A stretch of DNA of 64,000 bases from Streptomyces sp. MMG1533 (GTDB taxonomy: Bacteria; Actinomycetota; Actinomycetes; Streptomycetales; Streptomycetaceae): positions 94,415 through 158,414 of the forward strand of contig NZ_LGDG01000003.1 of NCBI RefSeq assembly GCF_001279775.1. The letters are read 5' to 3'. Both the position numbers and the translations under genes were made by a program. Shown here one piece after another: positions 8,120 to 15,760 of this stretch (position 1 is its first letter; every line of letters starts with the position of its first letter). The notes beneath the pieces are model-generated. The model ran no database searches. It saw only the letters and a program-made list of their open reading frames with translations, and was not told where the DNA came from.

Positions 8120-8793
8120 ACGTGGGAGGCCACAACCGCCTCCAGCTCCGCCGCCTCGCCGCCGCTGCCCACGAGCACCCCGCCCGCCGACTCCGTCACG
8201 CTCACCACCGAGCCGGGCTGCACGCCCGCCCGGCGCAGCGTGTACATCAGCTGCGCGTCCGTCTGGATCGGCTCGCCGATCCGGCGCACGACGACCGTCT
8301 TGCCCTCGATGCCCGGGTCGAGATCGGCGAGCGACACCATGCCCTCGTCCAGGAACGGGTCGGCGCCGTCCTTCTCGCCCAGCTCCTCCAGGCCCGGGAT
8401 CGGATTGCCGTACGGCGACTCGGTGGGGTGGCGCAGCAGCTCGAGCACCCGCCGCTCGACGGCCTCGCTCATCACGTGCTCCCAGCGACACGCCTCCGCG
8501 TGCACCTGCTCCCACTCCAGACCGATCACGTCGACGAGCAGGCACTCCGCGAGCCGGTGCTTGCGCATCACGCGCGTGGCGAGCCGACGGCCCTCGTCCG
8601 TGAGCTCCAGGTGACGGTCGCTGGCGACGGACACCAGGCCGTCGCGCTCCATCCGCGCCACCGTCTGGCTGACCGTCGGCCCGCTCTGGTCGAGCCGCTC
8701 GGCGATCCGGGCGCGCATGGGGACCACACCTTCCTCCTCCAGCTCGAGGATGGTGCGGAGATACATCTCCGTGGTGTCGATCAGTCCGGACAT
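8101..8793 (-). CDS. dmdR1: DmdR1, iron-dependent DtxR-family repressor
   Basis: A 230-residue DtxR/IdeR-type metalloregulator that represses iron-uptake genes when loaded with Fe(II). The N-terminal winged helix spans ~1-72. All metal ligands of the DtxR family are present at the expected numbers: Met10, Cys102, Glu105 and His106 (primary site) and His79, Glu83 and His98 (ancillary site). A C-terminal SH3-like domain covers ~150-226. The ATG at 8793 has AAGGGG 5 nt upstream. The gene matches S. coelicolor DmdR1, where an antiparallel gene, adm, is known to overlap dmdR1; a 259-codon frame (8122-8901, plus) is open here too. It is divergent from the SIS-domain gene. I saw no iron-box consensus in its own upstream region. 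Confidence 0.95.
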   Translation of the reverse strand: MSGLIDTTEMYLRTILELEEEGVVPMRARIAERLDQSGPTVSQTVARMERDGLVSVASDRHLELTDEGRRLATRVMRKHRLAECLLVDVIGLEWEQVHAEACRWEHVMSEAVERRVLELLRHPTESPYGNPIPGLEELGEKDGADPFLDEGMVSLADLDPGIEGKTVVVRRIGEPIQTDAQLMYTLRRAGVQPGSVVSVTESAGGVLVGSGGEAAELEAVVASHVFVAKR

Positions 8794-8901
8794 ACGTGCC
8801 CCTTGATGAGATCTGCCGGAAGCACGACAGCTTCCCGGCTTGTGCGCTGGCCCTGGCACCAATTCTGCCGGATACCACTGACAAGCGTGCCGCGCCGTTG
8901 A
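8122..8901 (+). other. Open frame antiparallel to dmdR1, possible adm counterpart
   Basis: A 259-codon plus-strand frame starting at GTG 8122 covers the whole dmdR1 gene in antiparallel orientation. In S. coelicolor an antiparallel gene, adm, overlapping dmdR1 is reported to be translated and to affect siderophore and antibiotic production. The composition here (His/Arg/Leu-rich) is also what a G+C-driven shadow frame looks like, and no convincing ribosome site is seen, so this is listed only because of the published precedent. Confidence 0.25.
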
Positions 8902-8937
8902 AACCGACGGGTTACAGAGCGGTTCTCATCGGCCGTA

Positions 8938-8963
8938 TTGACATCCCACTGGTCCAGACCGCA
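8938..8963 (+). promoter_or_regulatory. Promoter -35 (TTGACA) with DasR-like operator (dre)
   Basis: TTGACA at 8938-8943 is followed by ACTGGTCCAGACCGCA at 8948-8963, close to the DasR consensus ACTGGTCTAGACCACT with an intact TGGTC-N2-GACC core. It lies 45 bp upstream of the SIS-domain gene. DasR is the GntR repressor of N-acetylglucosamine use, and an aminosugar-type SIS gene downstream fits. A repressor bound between -35 and start would block initiation. Confidence 0.6.
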
Positions 8964-9007
8964 CCGTGATCCGCGACACAGACTCCCGACGCTCCGAAGG
9001 GGCCCGC

Positions 9008-9763
9008 ATGAGCGACAGCACGCCGGCCGGTCAGTTCTTCGACGCCGCGATCGGCCTGCTGCAGCGGGTCCGGGACGAGGAGGCCGGCAACATCGAGGCG
9101 GCCGGCGTGCTCCTCGCCGACACCGTCGCCTCCGGCGGCCGGCTCTTCGCCTTCGGCGCCGGTCACTCCTCCCTCGCCGCGCAGGACGTCGTCTACCGCG
9201 CCGGCGGCCTCGCCCTGATGAACCTGCTGGCCGTCCCCGGCGCCCTCGGTGTCGACGTCATGCCCGCCACGCTCGGCTCGGCCCTGGAGCGCGTCGACGG
9301 CCTCGCGAGCGCCGTCCTCGACTCCTCACCGGTCCGCGCGGGCGACGCCCTCGTGATCATCTCCCTCTCCGGACGCAACGCACTCCCCGTCGAGATGGCC
9401 ATGAGCGCCCGCGCCCTGGGCCTGAAGGTCATCGGCGTGACATCGGTGGCGTACGCCTCGGAGACGACGTCCCGCCACCTCTCCGGCACGTACCTCAAGG
9501 ACCACTGCGACATCGTCCTCGACTCGAAGATCGCCATCGGCGACGCGGAACTCACCCACGACACCATCCCGGCCCCCTTCGCCCCCGCCTCCACGGTCGT
9601 CACGTCGGCCCTCCTCCAGGCGGTCATGGCCACGGCAGCGGGAAACCTGGCCGACCGGGGCATCGAGCCGCCGCTGCTGCGCTCGGGGAACGTGGACGGA
9701 GGGCACGAGTGGAACGGGCGGGTGTTCGAGGAGTACGGGGAGCGGATCTTCTACCGGCACTAG
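9008..9763 (+). CDS. SIS-domain (phosphosugar isomerase-like) protein
   Basis: A 251-residue cytoplasmic protein with one sugar-isomerase (SIS) fold. F-G-A-G-H-S-S is at ~49-55 and I-I-S-L-S-G-R-N at ~117-124, the phosphosugar-binding Ser/Gly loops of this fold. Single SIS domains of this length bind or isomerise phosphosugars, or act as sensors; the exact substrate is unknown. The upstream DasR-like site points to aminosugar metabolism (inference). The ATG at 9008 has GAAGGGG about 6 nt upstream; the longer frame from 8966 overlaps the promoter. It is divergent from dmdR1 and convergent with the PAS/GAF gene. Confidence 0.9.
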   Translation: MSDSTPAGQFFDAAIGLLQRVRDEEAGNIEAAGVLLADTVASGGRLFAFGAGHSSLAAQDVVYRAGGLALMNLLAVPGALGVDVMPATLGSALERVDGLASAVLDSSPVRAGDALVIISLSGRNALPVEMAMSARALGLKVIGVTSVAYASETTSRHLSGTYLKDHCDIVLDSKIAIGDAELTHDTIPAPFAPASTVVTSALLQAVMATAAGNLADRGIEPPLLRSGNVDGGHEWNGRVFEEYGERIFYRH

Positions 9764-9871
9764 GTGTGCTGTTCGGCGGAGCGTGCCGCAGACGCGGGGC
9801 TTGGCACGCCAATCCACGGCCGATGCGGCGCACCCCGGTGCTGCCGCCTCAAGCCACCCGTCCGCCGCGCT

Positions 9872-11278
9872 CTACTCCCGCTCCAGCACCTCGGCCAAGT
9901 CCAACGCGGACCCGATCCGAACCGCGACATCCTCCGCGTACACCGCATCGCCCCGCTCGAACTGACTCCGCCCCGCCCCCCGCAGAAACGTGACGACCCC
10001 GAACGTCCGCCCCCGACTCCGCAGCACCGCACACAGCGCGTGCACCGCGTCCGCGGGCCACTGCCGAGCCCGAGCCCATTCCTGCGCATCCTCGGCCCGC
10101 ACGGCCCCCACACTCGCCCGCACCGAGCCGACCCGCTCCACACACTGCAACGCCGGGTGTCCCTCCGCGTACCGCACCGGCAACCCCGCCTGCCCCGTGA
10201 GCAGGCTCGGCCCCGGCGCCCCTGAAGGCGTCGCCGCGACCCGCACCAGCCGTACGGAGTCCGTCGCCGCCCCGTCCTCCACCGCGCCGCCGGCCACCCG
10301 GTCGATCAACGCATGGTCGGCGAACCCGGCCAGCGCGAAGTCCAGATGGACGGCGGCCGCCTCCCGCGGGTCCTCGCACTCGCCGGCGGCGCGGGCGGCA
10401 CGGTGCAACTGGTTCGTACGGAACCGCAGCAGCGACGCCTCCTGCTCGCCCTGCTTGGACTCGGTCACGTCCTGGAACAGCCAGCCCACGCCGAGCGGCA
10501 CCGGCTCCTCCGCAAGCGGCGAGGCCAGCCGGACGAACCCACAGCGCCAGCAGCGCCGCTGGTCGCCGTCCGGCGTGCGCACGCTCACCCAGATCTCGGC
10601 GGGCGCGGGCGGCGCACCCTCGGCCAGCACATGCGCGAGCGCACTCTCCAACTCCTCGACACCCTGGGCGAGCAGATCCCCGAGAGGCCGCCCCAGCACG
10701 GACGTACGCCCGATGCCCAGCGCCCGCGCCGCATGCGCGTTGACGACGGCGGGCCGCAGATCGGCGTCGACGAGCACGACACCCCAGCTCGCGTCCTCGA
10801 ACAACGCCTCGCTCAGCGCGATGGACCGCTCCAGATCGATCTGCGCGTGCACCTCGCTGAAGGCGCAGTAGAGCCCGGCCGGCTTCCCGTCCGGCCCGCG
10901 CACGGCCGCCGACTGCGTCCGTACGAGCACCCGCCCGCCGTCCTTGGTCAGCAGCGCGAACTCGTGCACCTGCCGCCCCGGAGCGTGCATGGCGGACAGC
11001 AGCCGCCCCTCCACCTCCTCGGCGTCGGCACTGCGCACCGCCCACCCGGCGAACCCGTGCCGCCCGACGGCCTCGGCCGCGGTCCACCCGAGAATCCGCT
11101 CGGCCTCGCGGTTCCAGTGGGTCACCACCCCGTCCGCGTCGAAGGCGCACAACGCCGCGTCCATGCCGTCGAGCAGCGCGGCCAGCAGGTCCGAGCCGTC
11201 CGAACCCTCCGGACCGTCCCGCTCGGGCTCGTCCGGCCCGATCTCGTCGGTGGTCCCACTACGCCGGGAAGCACTCAC
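9872..11278 (-). CDS. PAS/GAF sensory protein without output domain
   Basis: About 468 residues. A first PAS fold at ~30-140 includes G-V-V-T-H-W-N-R-E-A-E-R-I-L-G-W, the signature of PAS domains. A second PAS-like segment lies at ~160-280, and a GAF-like C-terminal domain at ~300-465. No kinase, GGDEF, PP2C or DNA-binding domain follows, so it is a stand-alone sensor or adaptor. I preferred the GTG at 11278 (V-S-A-S-R-R-S) because AGGGGG lies 5 nt upstream; an upstream GTG at 11332 would add 18 residues with a C-x-x-C pair but has a poor ribosome site. It ends convergently with the SIS gene. Ligand and partner are unknown. Confidence 0.85.
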   Translation of the reverse strand: MSASRRSGTTDEIGPDEPERDGPEGSDGSDLLAALLDGMDAALCAFDADGVVTHWNREAERILGWTAAEAVGRHGFAGWAVRSADAEEVEGRLLSAMHAPGRQVHEFALLTKDGGRVLVRTQSAAVRGPDGKPAGLYCAFSEVHAQIDLERSIALSEALFEDASWGVVLVDADLRPAVVNAHAARALGIGRTSVLGRPLGDLLAQGVEELESALAHVLAEGAPPAPAEIWVSVRTPDGDQRRCWRCGFVRLASPLAEEPVPLGVGWLFQDVTESKQGEQEASLLRFRTNQLHRAARAAGECEDPREAAAVHLDFALAGFADHALIDRVAGGAVEDGAATDSVRLVRVAATPSGAPGPSLLTGQAGLPVRYAEGHPALQCVERVGSVRASVGAVRAEDAQEWARARQWPADAVHALCAVLRSRGRTFGVVTFLRGAGRSQFERGDAVYAEDVAVRIGSALDLAEVLERE

Positions 11279-11428
11279 CTGGACCCCCTGCAGGCTGCCG
11301 CGTCCGCACTTACGGCACGTCGGTTCGCTCACTGACAATCATCTAACTGGAACGTGACGCAGCACACACCGGGTTCCCACAAGATTGAAGGAATCGTTGC
11401 GTGCCGGAAATCCGGGTGCGCCGCCGAA

Positions 11429-11881
11429 CTACGGCGCGAACGGCGCGAGCCTCAGATCCACCCACAGGTCGGTCTCGCCCTCCAGCACATACCGATCGAC
11501 CTCCACGAACCCACGCACCTCGGCAAACCGCAGCCCGTCCTCATTGACCGCCAGCACACACGTCTCGATCACCCGAGCGCCCAGCACGTGTGCGTACCCG
11601 AGCCCCTTCTCATACAACGCCGCCCCAAACCCCCGACCCCGGTACTCGGGCAGCACACGCGCGATGACGGTCGCCACGCCCTCCTCGCCCTCGGGCGGCC
11701 GCACGGTCGAACAGCCGACGAGAACGTCACCGAGATACGCGTTCTCCAGCCGATAACGCCCGCTGCGCTCCCGTACCTCGTCGATCCCCATGGCAGCGGG
11801 CGGCACGATCACGTTGTGCACGTGCCGCCACTGGTCGAGCATGCGGTCCCCGTCCACCGGCTCGATCCGCAAACCAGCCAC
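11429..11881 (-). CDS. GNAT-family N-acetyltransferase
   Basis: A ~150-residue single GNAT domain. The acetyl-CoA pyrophosphate loop is visible as L-P-E-Y-R-G-R-G-F-G-A-A-L-Y-E (motif A), followed by V-L-A-V-N-E-D-G-L-R-F-A-E-V-R-G-F, the usual motif B. It transfers an acetyl group from acetyl-CoA to an unknown amine. The GTG at 11881 (V-A-G-L-R-I-E-P-V) is preferred because GGAGGGGGA sits ~9 nt upstream; the ATG at 11905 precedes that ribosome site. Its promoter region is shared with the divergent small transcript at 11937. Confidence 0.88.
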   Translation of the reverse strand: MAGLRIEPVDGDRMLDQWRHVHNVIVPPAAMGIDEVRERSGRYRLENAYLGDVLVGCSTVRPPEGEEGVATVIARVLPEYRGRGFGAALYEKGLGYAHVLGARVIETCVLAVNEDGLRFAEVRGFVEVDRYVLEGETDLWVDLRLAPFAP

Positions 11882-11936
11882 GACTGCCACTCCCCCTCCG
11901 CACATGCACCTCGAACCGATTCATTCTAAAAACAGG

Positions 11937-11965
11937 TTGATCGCGCGCCGAGCCGTTCTTAGTGT
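11937..11965 (+). promoter_or_regulatory. Vegetative-type promoter for a small transcript
   Basis: TTGATC (11937-11942) and TAGTGT (11960-11965) are separated by exactly 17 bp, a good fit to the HrdB-type consensus. No full-length gene follows on the plus strand; the next features are the 12-codon ORF and the hairpins up to 12258. Confidence 0.55.
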
Positions 11966-11998
11966 GTGGGCTACACGAGAAGGGAGGTGGTTCGGCAG

Positions 11999-12037
11999 AT
12001 GTACAAGAACCGGACGCGTGAGGTGGCTGCGGGCTAG
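11999..12037 (+). CDS. Candidate 12-residue peptide ORF
   Basis: ATG to TAG encodes M-Y-K-N-R-T-R-E-V-A-A-G. GGGAGG lies at 11982-11987, 11 nt before the ATG, downstream of the predicted promoter. The frame is too short to judge by composition. It may be a leader peptide controlling the structured RNA that follows, or a chance ORF. Confidence 0.35.
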   Translation: MYKNRTREVAAG

Positions 12038-12118
12038 CGGCCCGTCACCACACCGAGTGCGGTGCCGGACCAGTGCGTGAAAGACGCGCGCAGCCGGCCC
12101 AATCCCAGGCAGTCACCC

Positions 12119-12189
12119 GACCCGCGAGCTCGCCGGTACGTCCGGCCGGCTTCTTCGCCGTCAGGCGGAGGGACCCGAGCTCGCGGGTC
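12119..12189 (+). ncRNA. Long stem-loop in a candidate small RNA
   Basis: A perfect 14-bp stem joins GACCCGCGAGCTCG (12119-12132) to CGAGCTCGCGGGTC (12176-12189), with a 43-nt loop that itself folds (CGCC-GTCA-GGCG). It lies between the predicted promoter at 11937 and the terminator at 12225-12258, so it would be the core of a roughly 280-nt transcript. No known riboswitch or RNA family was recognised. Confidence 0.45.
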
Positions 12190-12224
12190 GTCTGCGTTCA
12201 CGGACTTCCCCTGGACGCCGAGCG

Positions 12225-12258
12225 GCATCACGCGGAGCCGCTCAGCCCCGCGTGATGC
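12225..12258. terminator. Bidirectional terminator hairpin
   Basis: GCATCACGCG (12225-12234) pairs perfectly with CGCGTGATGC (12249-12258) around a 14-nt loop. It sits 10 bp past the citrate synthase stop (minus) and closes the plus-strand small transcript, so it can serve both. Confidence 0.65.
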
Positions 12259-12268
12259 GCGGCAGGGC

Positions 12269-13369
12269 TCAGTGGGCGATGTCCCCGTAGCCCTCGATCT
12301 CCTGCGGGTTGCGGGAGCCGGGGCCGATGTAGCGGGCGGACGGCCGGACGAGGCGGCCGGTGCGCTTCTGTTCGAGGATGTGGGCCGACCAGCCCGCCGT
12401 GCGGGCGCAGGTGAACATCGAGGTGAACATGTGGGCCGGGACCTCGGCGAAGTCGAGGACGATGGCGGCCCAGAACTCGACGTTGGTGGCGAGGACGCGG
12501 TCCGGGCGGCGGGCGTGGAGTTCCGCGAGGGCCGCCTTCTCCAGGGCTTCGGCGATCTCGAAGCGGGGGGCGCCGAGTTCGCGGGCGGTGCGGCGCAGGA
12601 CGCGGGCGCGGGGGTCTTCGGCGCGGTAGACGCGGTGGCCGAAGCCCATGAGGCGTTCGCCCTTGTCGAGGGCCTGCTTGACGTACGCCTCGGCGTCGCC
12701 GGTGCGCTCGATCTCCTCGATCATGCCGAGCACGCGGGAGGGGGCTCCGCCGTGCAGCGGGCCGGACATGGCTCCTACGGCGCCGGAGAGGGCGGCCGCG
12801 ACGTCCGCGCCGGTCGAGGCGATGACGCGGGCCGTGAAGGTGGACGCGTTCATGCCGTGCTCGGCGGCGGACGTCCAGTAGGCGTCCACGGCCGCGACGT
12901 GCTTGGGGTCGGGCTCGCCGCGCCAGCGGATCATGAAGCGCTCTACGACGGACTGGGCCTTGTCGATCTCCCGCTGCGGGACCATGGGCAGGCCCTGGCC
13001 GCGGGCGGACTGGGCGACGTAGGAGAGGGCCATGACGGCGGCTCGGGCGAGGTCCGCCCGGGCCTGGGCGGAGTCGATGTCCAGCAACGGTTTCAGGCCC
13101 CACACGGGGGCGAGCATGGCGAGCGCGGACTGGACGTCGACGCGGATGTCGCCGGAGTGCACGGGGATCGGGAACGGCTCGGCGGGCGGCAGGCCGGGGT
13201 TGAATGCGCCGTCGACGAGGAGTCCCCAGACGTTGCCGAACGAGACGTGCCCGACCAGGTCCTCGATGTCGACGCCCCGGTACCGGAGTGCGCCGCCCTC
13301 CTTGTCGGGTTCGGCGATCTCCGTCTCGAACGCGACGACTCCTTCGAGTCCGGGTACGAAGTCGGACAT
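12269..13369 (-). CDS. Citrate synthase family protein (366 aa)
   Basis: Condenses oxaloacetate and acetyl-CoA (citrate synthase) or a related acyl-CoA (methylcitrate type). The three catalytic residues are visible: His206 in G-P-L-H-G-G-A, His245 in G-F-G-H-R-V-Y and Asp306 in V-L-D-F-A-E-V. At 366 residues it is a short Gram-positive/archaeal-type enzyme lacking the extra domain of the ~430-residue form. In Streptomyces this locus is a second citrate synthase beside the main one, so a methylcitrate or specialised role is possible. The ATG at 13369 has GGAG 7 nt upstream. It is divergent from pdxH across a repeat-bearing spacer. Confidence 0.92.
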   Translation of the reverse strand: MSDFVPGLEGVVAFETEIAEPDKEGGALRYRGVDIEDLVGHVSFGNVWGLLVDGAFNPGLPPAEPFPIPVHSGDIRVDVQSALAMLAPVWGLKPLLDIDSAQARADLARAAVMALSYVAQSARGQGLPMVPQREIDKAQSVVERFMIRWRGEPDPKHVAAVDAYWTSAAEHGMNASTFTARVIASTGADVAAALSGAVGAMSGPLHGGAPSRVLGMIEEIERTGDAEAYVKQALDKGERLMGFGHRVYRAEDPRARVLRRTARELGAPRFEIAEALEKAALAELHARRPDRVLATNVEFWAAIVLDFAEVPAHMFTSMFTCARTAGWSAHILEQKRTGRLVRPSARYIGPGSRNPQEIEGYGDIAH

Positions 13370-13405
13370 CAGGCGGCTCCTCGTGATGTGTGCGACAGAT
13401 GATGG

Positions 13406-13475
13406 GCTGTTGTGGGGGGTGCGGCTGTTGTGGGGGGTGCGGCTGTTTTCGGGGTGCGGCTGTTTTCGGGGTGCG
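13406..13475. repeat. Four tandem 17-18-bp repeats in the citrate synthase/pdxH spacer
   Basis: Two identical 18-bp units (GCTGTTGTGGGGGGTGCG, 13406-13441) are followed by two identical 17-bp variants (GCTGTTTTCGGGGTGCG, 13442-13475). They lie 37-106 bp upstream of the citrate synthase start, where its promoter should be, so copy number could affect expression. The rest of the 344-bp spacer shows no gene. Confidence 0.88.
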
Positions 13476-13714
13476 ACCACGTGCCAGACGGTGGGAAAGC
13501 GTCCGTCCCATGGATCCACGGTTCGTCTCCGAGAACTCGCGGTCCTGGGCGGTACCTCTGTGATGCCCCGTCCGGTCGGCGGTCACCCAACCGGAACGGC
13601 ATCAGCACGATATCCCCGAGTGCCACCCTTGGGGAGAGGTTGCGGCACTCAGTGCCACGCAGTGATGAAGACCACCGTGCCGAACGACGCCCGCTCATAC
13701 GGCAGGATGACCGC

Positions 13715-14380
13715 GTGACCGACCGAGACGCCGCCCTCGATCCCGCCTCCATGCGCAAGCAGTACCGCGCCGAGGGGTTCGCCGAGGCCGATCTGGCCGC
13801 AACGCCCGTCGAGCAGTTCGCGCGCTGGTTCCAGCAGGCCGCGACGGAGGGGCATCTCTTCGAGCCGAACGCGATGGTCGTGTCCACGGCGGACGCCGAG
13901 GGCCGGCCCAGCTCGCGCACGGTGCTGCTGAAGCACTTCGACGAGCAGGGCTTCGTCTTCTACACCAACTACGACTCCCGCAAGGCCCGCGAACTGGCGG
14001 CGAACCCGTTCGTCTCGCTGCTGTTCCCGTGGCATCCGATGGCCCGCCAGGTCATCGTCACGGGCGTGGCGCGGCGCACCGGACGGGACGAGACCGCCGC
14101 GTACTTCCGCTCCCGCCCGCACGGCTCCCAGCTCGGCGCGTGGGTGAGCGCCCAGTCCTCGGTGATCGCGAACCGCACCGGCCTGGAGACGGCATACGCG
14201 GAGCTGGCCGCCCGCTACCCGGAGGGCGCGCAGGTCCCGGTGCCGCCGAACTGGGGCGGTTTCCGGGTGGCCCCGCAGGCGGTGGAGTTCTGGCAGGGCC
14301 GTGAGAACCGGCTGCACGACCGGTTGCGGTACGTGGCGGGGGCGGACGGGAGCTGGCGGGTGGAGCGGCTCAGTCCGTGA
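13715..14380 (+). CDS. pdxH: Pyridoxamine 5'-phosphate oxidase
   Basis: A 221-residue FMN enzyme that oxidises pyridoxine or pyridoxamine 5'-phosphate to pyridoxal phosphate. Visible are the FMN-binding S-S-R-T-V-L-L-K segment, F-Y-T-N-Y-D-S-R-K, and the conserved C-terminal block with [19 protein letters not shown]. The length is typical of the bacterial enzyme. The GTG at 13715 has AGGA just upstream; the frame extends far 5' but without a start supported by a ribosome site. Its last 11 bases overlap the end of the convergent TetR gene. Confidence 0.95.
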   Translation: MTDRDAALDPASMRKQYRAEGFAEADLAATPVEQFARWFQQAATEGHLFEPNAMVVSTADAEGRPSSRTVLLKHFDEQGFVFYTNYDSRKARELAANPFVSLLFPWHPMARQVIVTGVARRTGRDETAAYFRSRPHGSQLGAWVSAQSSVIANRTGLETAYAELAARYPEGAQVPVPPNWGGFRVAPQAVEFWQGRENRLHDRLRYVAGADGSWRVERLSP

Positions 14381-15029
14381 GGGCGCTGTGATCGCCGGCA
14401 CCGACGACGCCTCGGCCGAGCGTGTCCTCCAGCAGCGCCGCCCACTGCGTCACGACCCGGTCGCGGCGGCCGGCGTCGTCGGTCAGCAGGTTCGCGAGGC
14501 CCAGCCCCCGGGCCATGTCCAGCAGGCCCTGGACCGTCTCGCGTACGCCCGGCCGGGACTCGTCGGCGCCGAGGAGCTCCACCGCGATGCGGTGGGTCTC
14601 GCGGCCGACGCGGGCTTCCAGCTCCGTGACGCGCGGCCGTAGTTGCTCCTCGTTGGAGGCGGCGACCCACAGGTGGAGGGCGGCGCGGAAGAGCGGGCCG
14701 GTGTAGAGGTCGACCAGGGCGGACACCACTTCTCGGCGGTCGCCCGCCGCGCCCTGCGGGAACAGGGCGCGCAGGGCCGTGGAGCGTTCCTCGGCGACGT
14801 ACTCGACGGCGGCCGTGAAGAGGTCCTCGCGGGTCGGGAAGTGGTGCTGGGCGGCGCCGCGGGAGACGCCGGCGCGTTCGGCGACGACGGAGACCGTGGA
14901 GCCCGCCCAGCCGTGTTCGGCGAGGCAGGCCACGGCGGCTTCCAGGAGGCGCTGCCGGGTGGCCCGGCTGCGGTCCTGCTTGGGGACCCGGTCGCCCGGG
15001 ACACGGTCGACCGTGTTCACAGCACCCAT
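14370..15029 (-). CDS. TetR-family regulator, last gene of the acyl-CoA operon
   Basis: A 219-residue repressor. The HTH is at ~22-66 (T-R-Q-R-L-L-E-A-A through [15 protein letters not shown]), followed by an all-helical ligand-binding domain. Its ATG overlaps the stop of the enoyl-CoA hydratase gene by 13 bp, so it is translated with the operon it probably controls; TetR repressors of acyl-CoA operons usually respond to an acyl-CoA intermediate. The palindrome at 24577 ahead of the first gene is the obvious candidate operator (inference). In Pseudomonas, AtuR and LiuR hold comparable positions, though LiuR is MerR-type. The 3' end overlaps pdxH by 11 bp. Confidence 0.9.
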   Translation of the reverse strand: MGAVNTVDRVPGDRVPKQDRSRATRQRLLEAAVACLAEHGWAGSTVSVVAERAGVSRGAAQHHFPTREDLFTAAVEYVAEERSTALRALFPQGAAGDRREVVSALVDLYTGPLFRAALHLWVAASNEEQLRPRVTELEARVGRETHRIAVELLGADESRPGVRETVQGLLDMARGLGLANLLTDDAGRRDRVVTQWAALLEDTLGRGVVGAGDHSALTD

Positions 15030-15760
15030 GGGGGATCCCGTCGTTCGAGGAAGGCCGTCATGCCCTCGTGGGCGTCGGCGGAGGCGAACAGGCGGGCGGA
15101 GAGCCTGGCCAGTTCGCCCGCGTCCAGGTCGAAGGCCTCCAGCACCTTAGCCGTGAGCAGCCGTTTCGTCTCGGCCAGGGCGTGTGGGGAGGCCCGGCGC
15201 AGTCCGTCGAGGACGGGGGCGAGGACCTCGTCGACGTCCGCGTGGTCGCCGGCCGCCGTGAGGAGGCCGATGCGGGCGGCCTCGGCGGGGCCGAAGGTCT
15301 CGCCGGTGAGGTAGTAGCGGGCGAGGGCGCGGGGGTCGACGCGGGGCAGCAGAGGGAGGGAGATCAGCGCGGGGGCGACTCCGATGCGGACTTCGGTGAA
15401 GGCGAAGGTGGCGGTGTCGGAGGCGGCGGCGATGTCGCAGGCGCCGAGCAGGCCGAGGCCGCCGGCCCGTACGTGGCCGGTGACCCGGGCCACGACGGGT
15501 TTGCGGAGCTTGACGATCTGCCGGAGCAGTGCGACGAGGGCCTTGGGCTGCGGCGGTTCGCGCAGGTCGGCGCCCGCACTGAAGGTGGTGCCGGTGTGGG
15601 TGAGGACGACGGCGCGTACGTCGTCGTCCTTGCCGGCTCGCTTCAGGGCGTCCGTGAGTTCGTGGACGAGGGGGGCGGACAGGGCGTTGCGGTTGTGCGG
15701 CGAGTCCAGGGTGAGGGTGGTGATGCCGCGTTCGTGCGTGGGGTGGACCAGGGCGGTCAC
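15017..15760 (-). CDS. Enoyl-CoA hydratase family protein (LiuC/AtuE-like)
   Basis: A 247-residue crotonase-fold enzyme. The oxyanion-hole loops are visible: F-S-A-G-A-D-L near ~60-66 and A-G-G-L-G-L-L-G-A-C-D-I-A near ~100-112. Of the two catalytic glutamates of classical hydratase, the second is kept (F-T-E-V-R-I-G) while the first is replaced by Gly (G-L-G where G-C-E is usual). That pattern is also seen, as I recall, in methylglutaconyl-CoA hydratases of the liu/atu type. Proposed role: hydration of the carboxylated enoyl-CoA made by the carboxylase of this operon. It overlaps the ligase gene by 4 bp (GTGA) and the TetR gene by 13 bp. Confidence 0.88.
   Translation of the reverse strand: MTALVHPTHERGITTLTLDSPHNRNALSAPLVHELTDALKRAGKDDDVRAVVLTHTGTTFSAGADLREPPQPKALVALLRQIVKLRKPVVARVTGHVRAGGLGLLGACDIAAASDTATFAFTEVRIGVAPALISLPLLPRVDPRALARYYLTGETFGPAEAARIGLLTAAGDHADVDEVLAPVLDGLRRASPHALAETKRLLTAKVLEAFDLDAGELARLSARLFASADAHEGMTAFLERRDPPWVL

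Noticed and set aside
8794..9007. Iron box for DmdR1 autoregulation
   Set aside because: No sequence close to the 19-bp TTAGGTTAGGCTAACCTAA-type consensus was found upstream of dmdR1.
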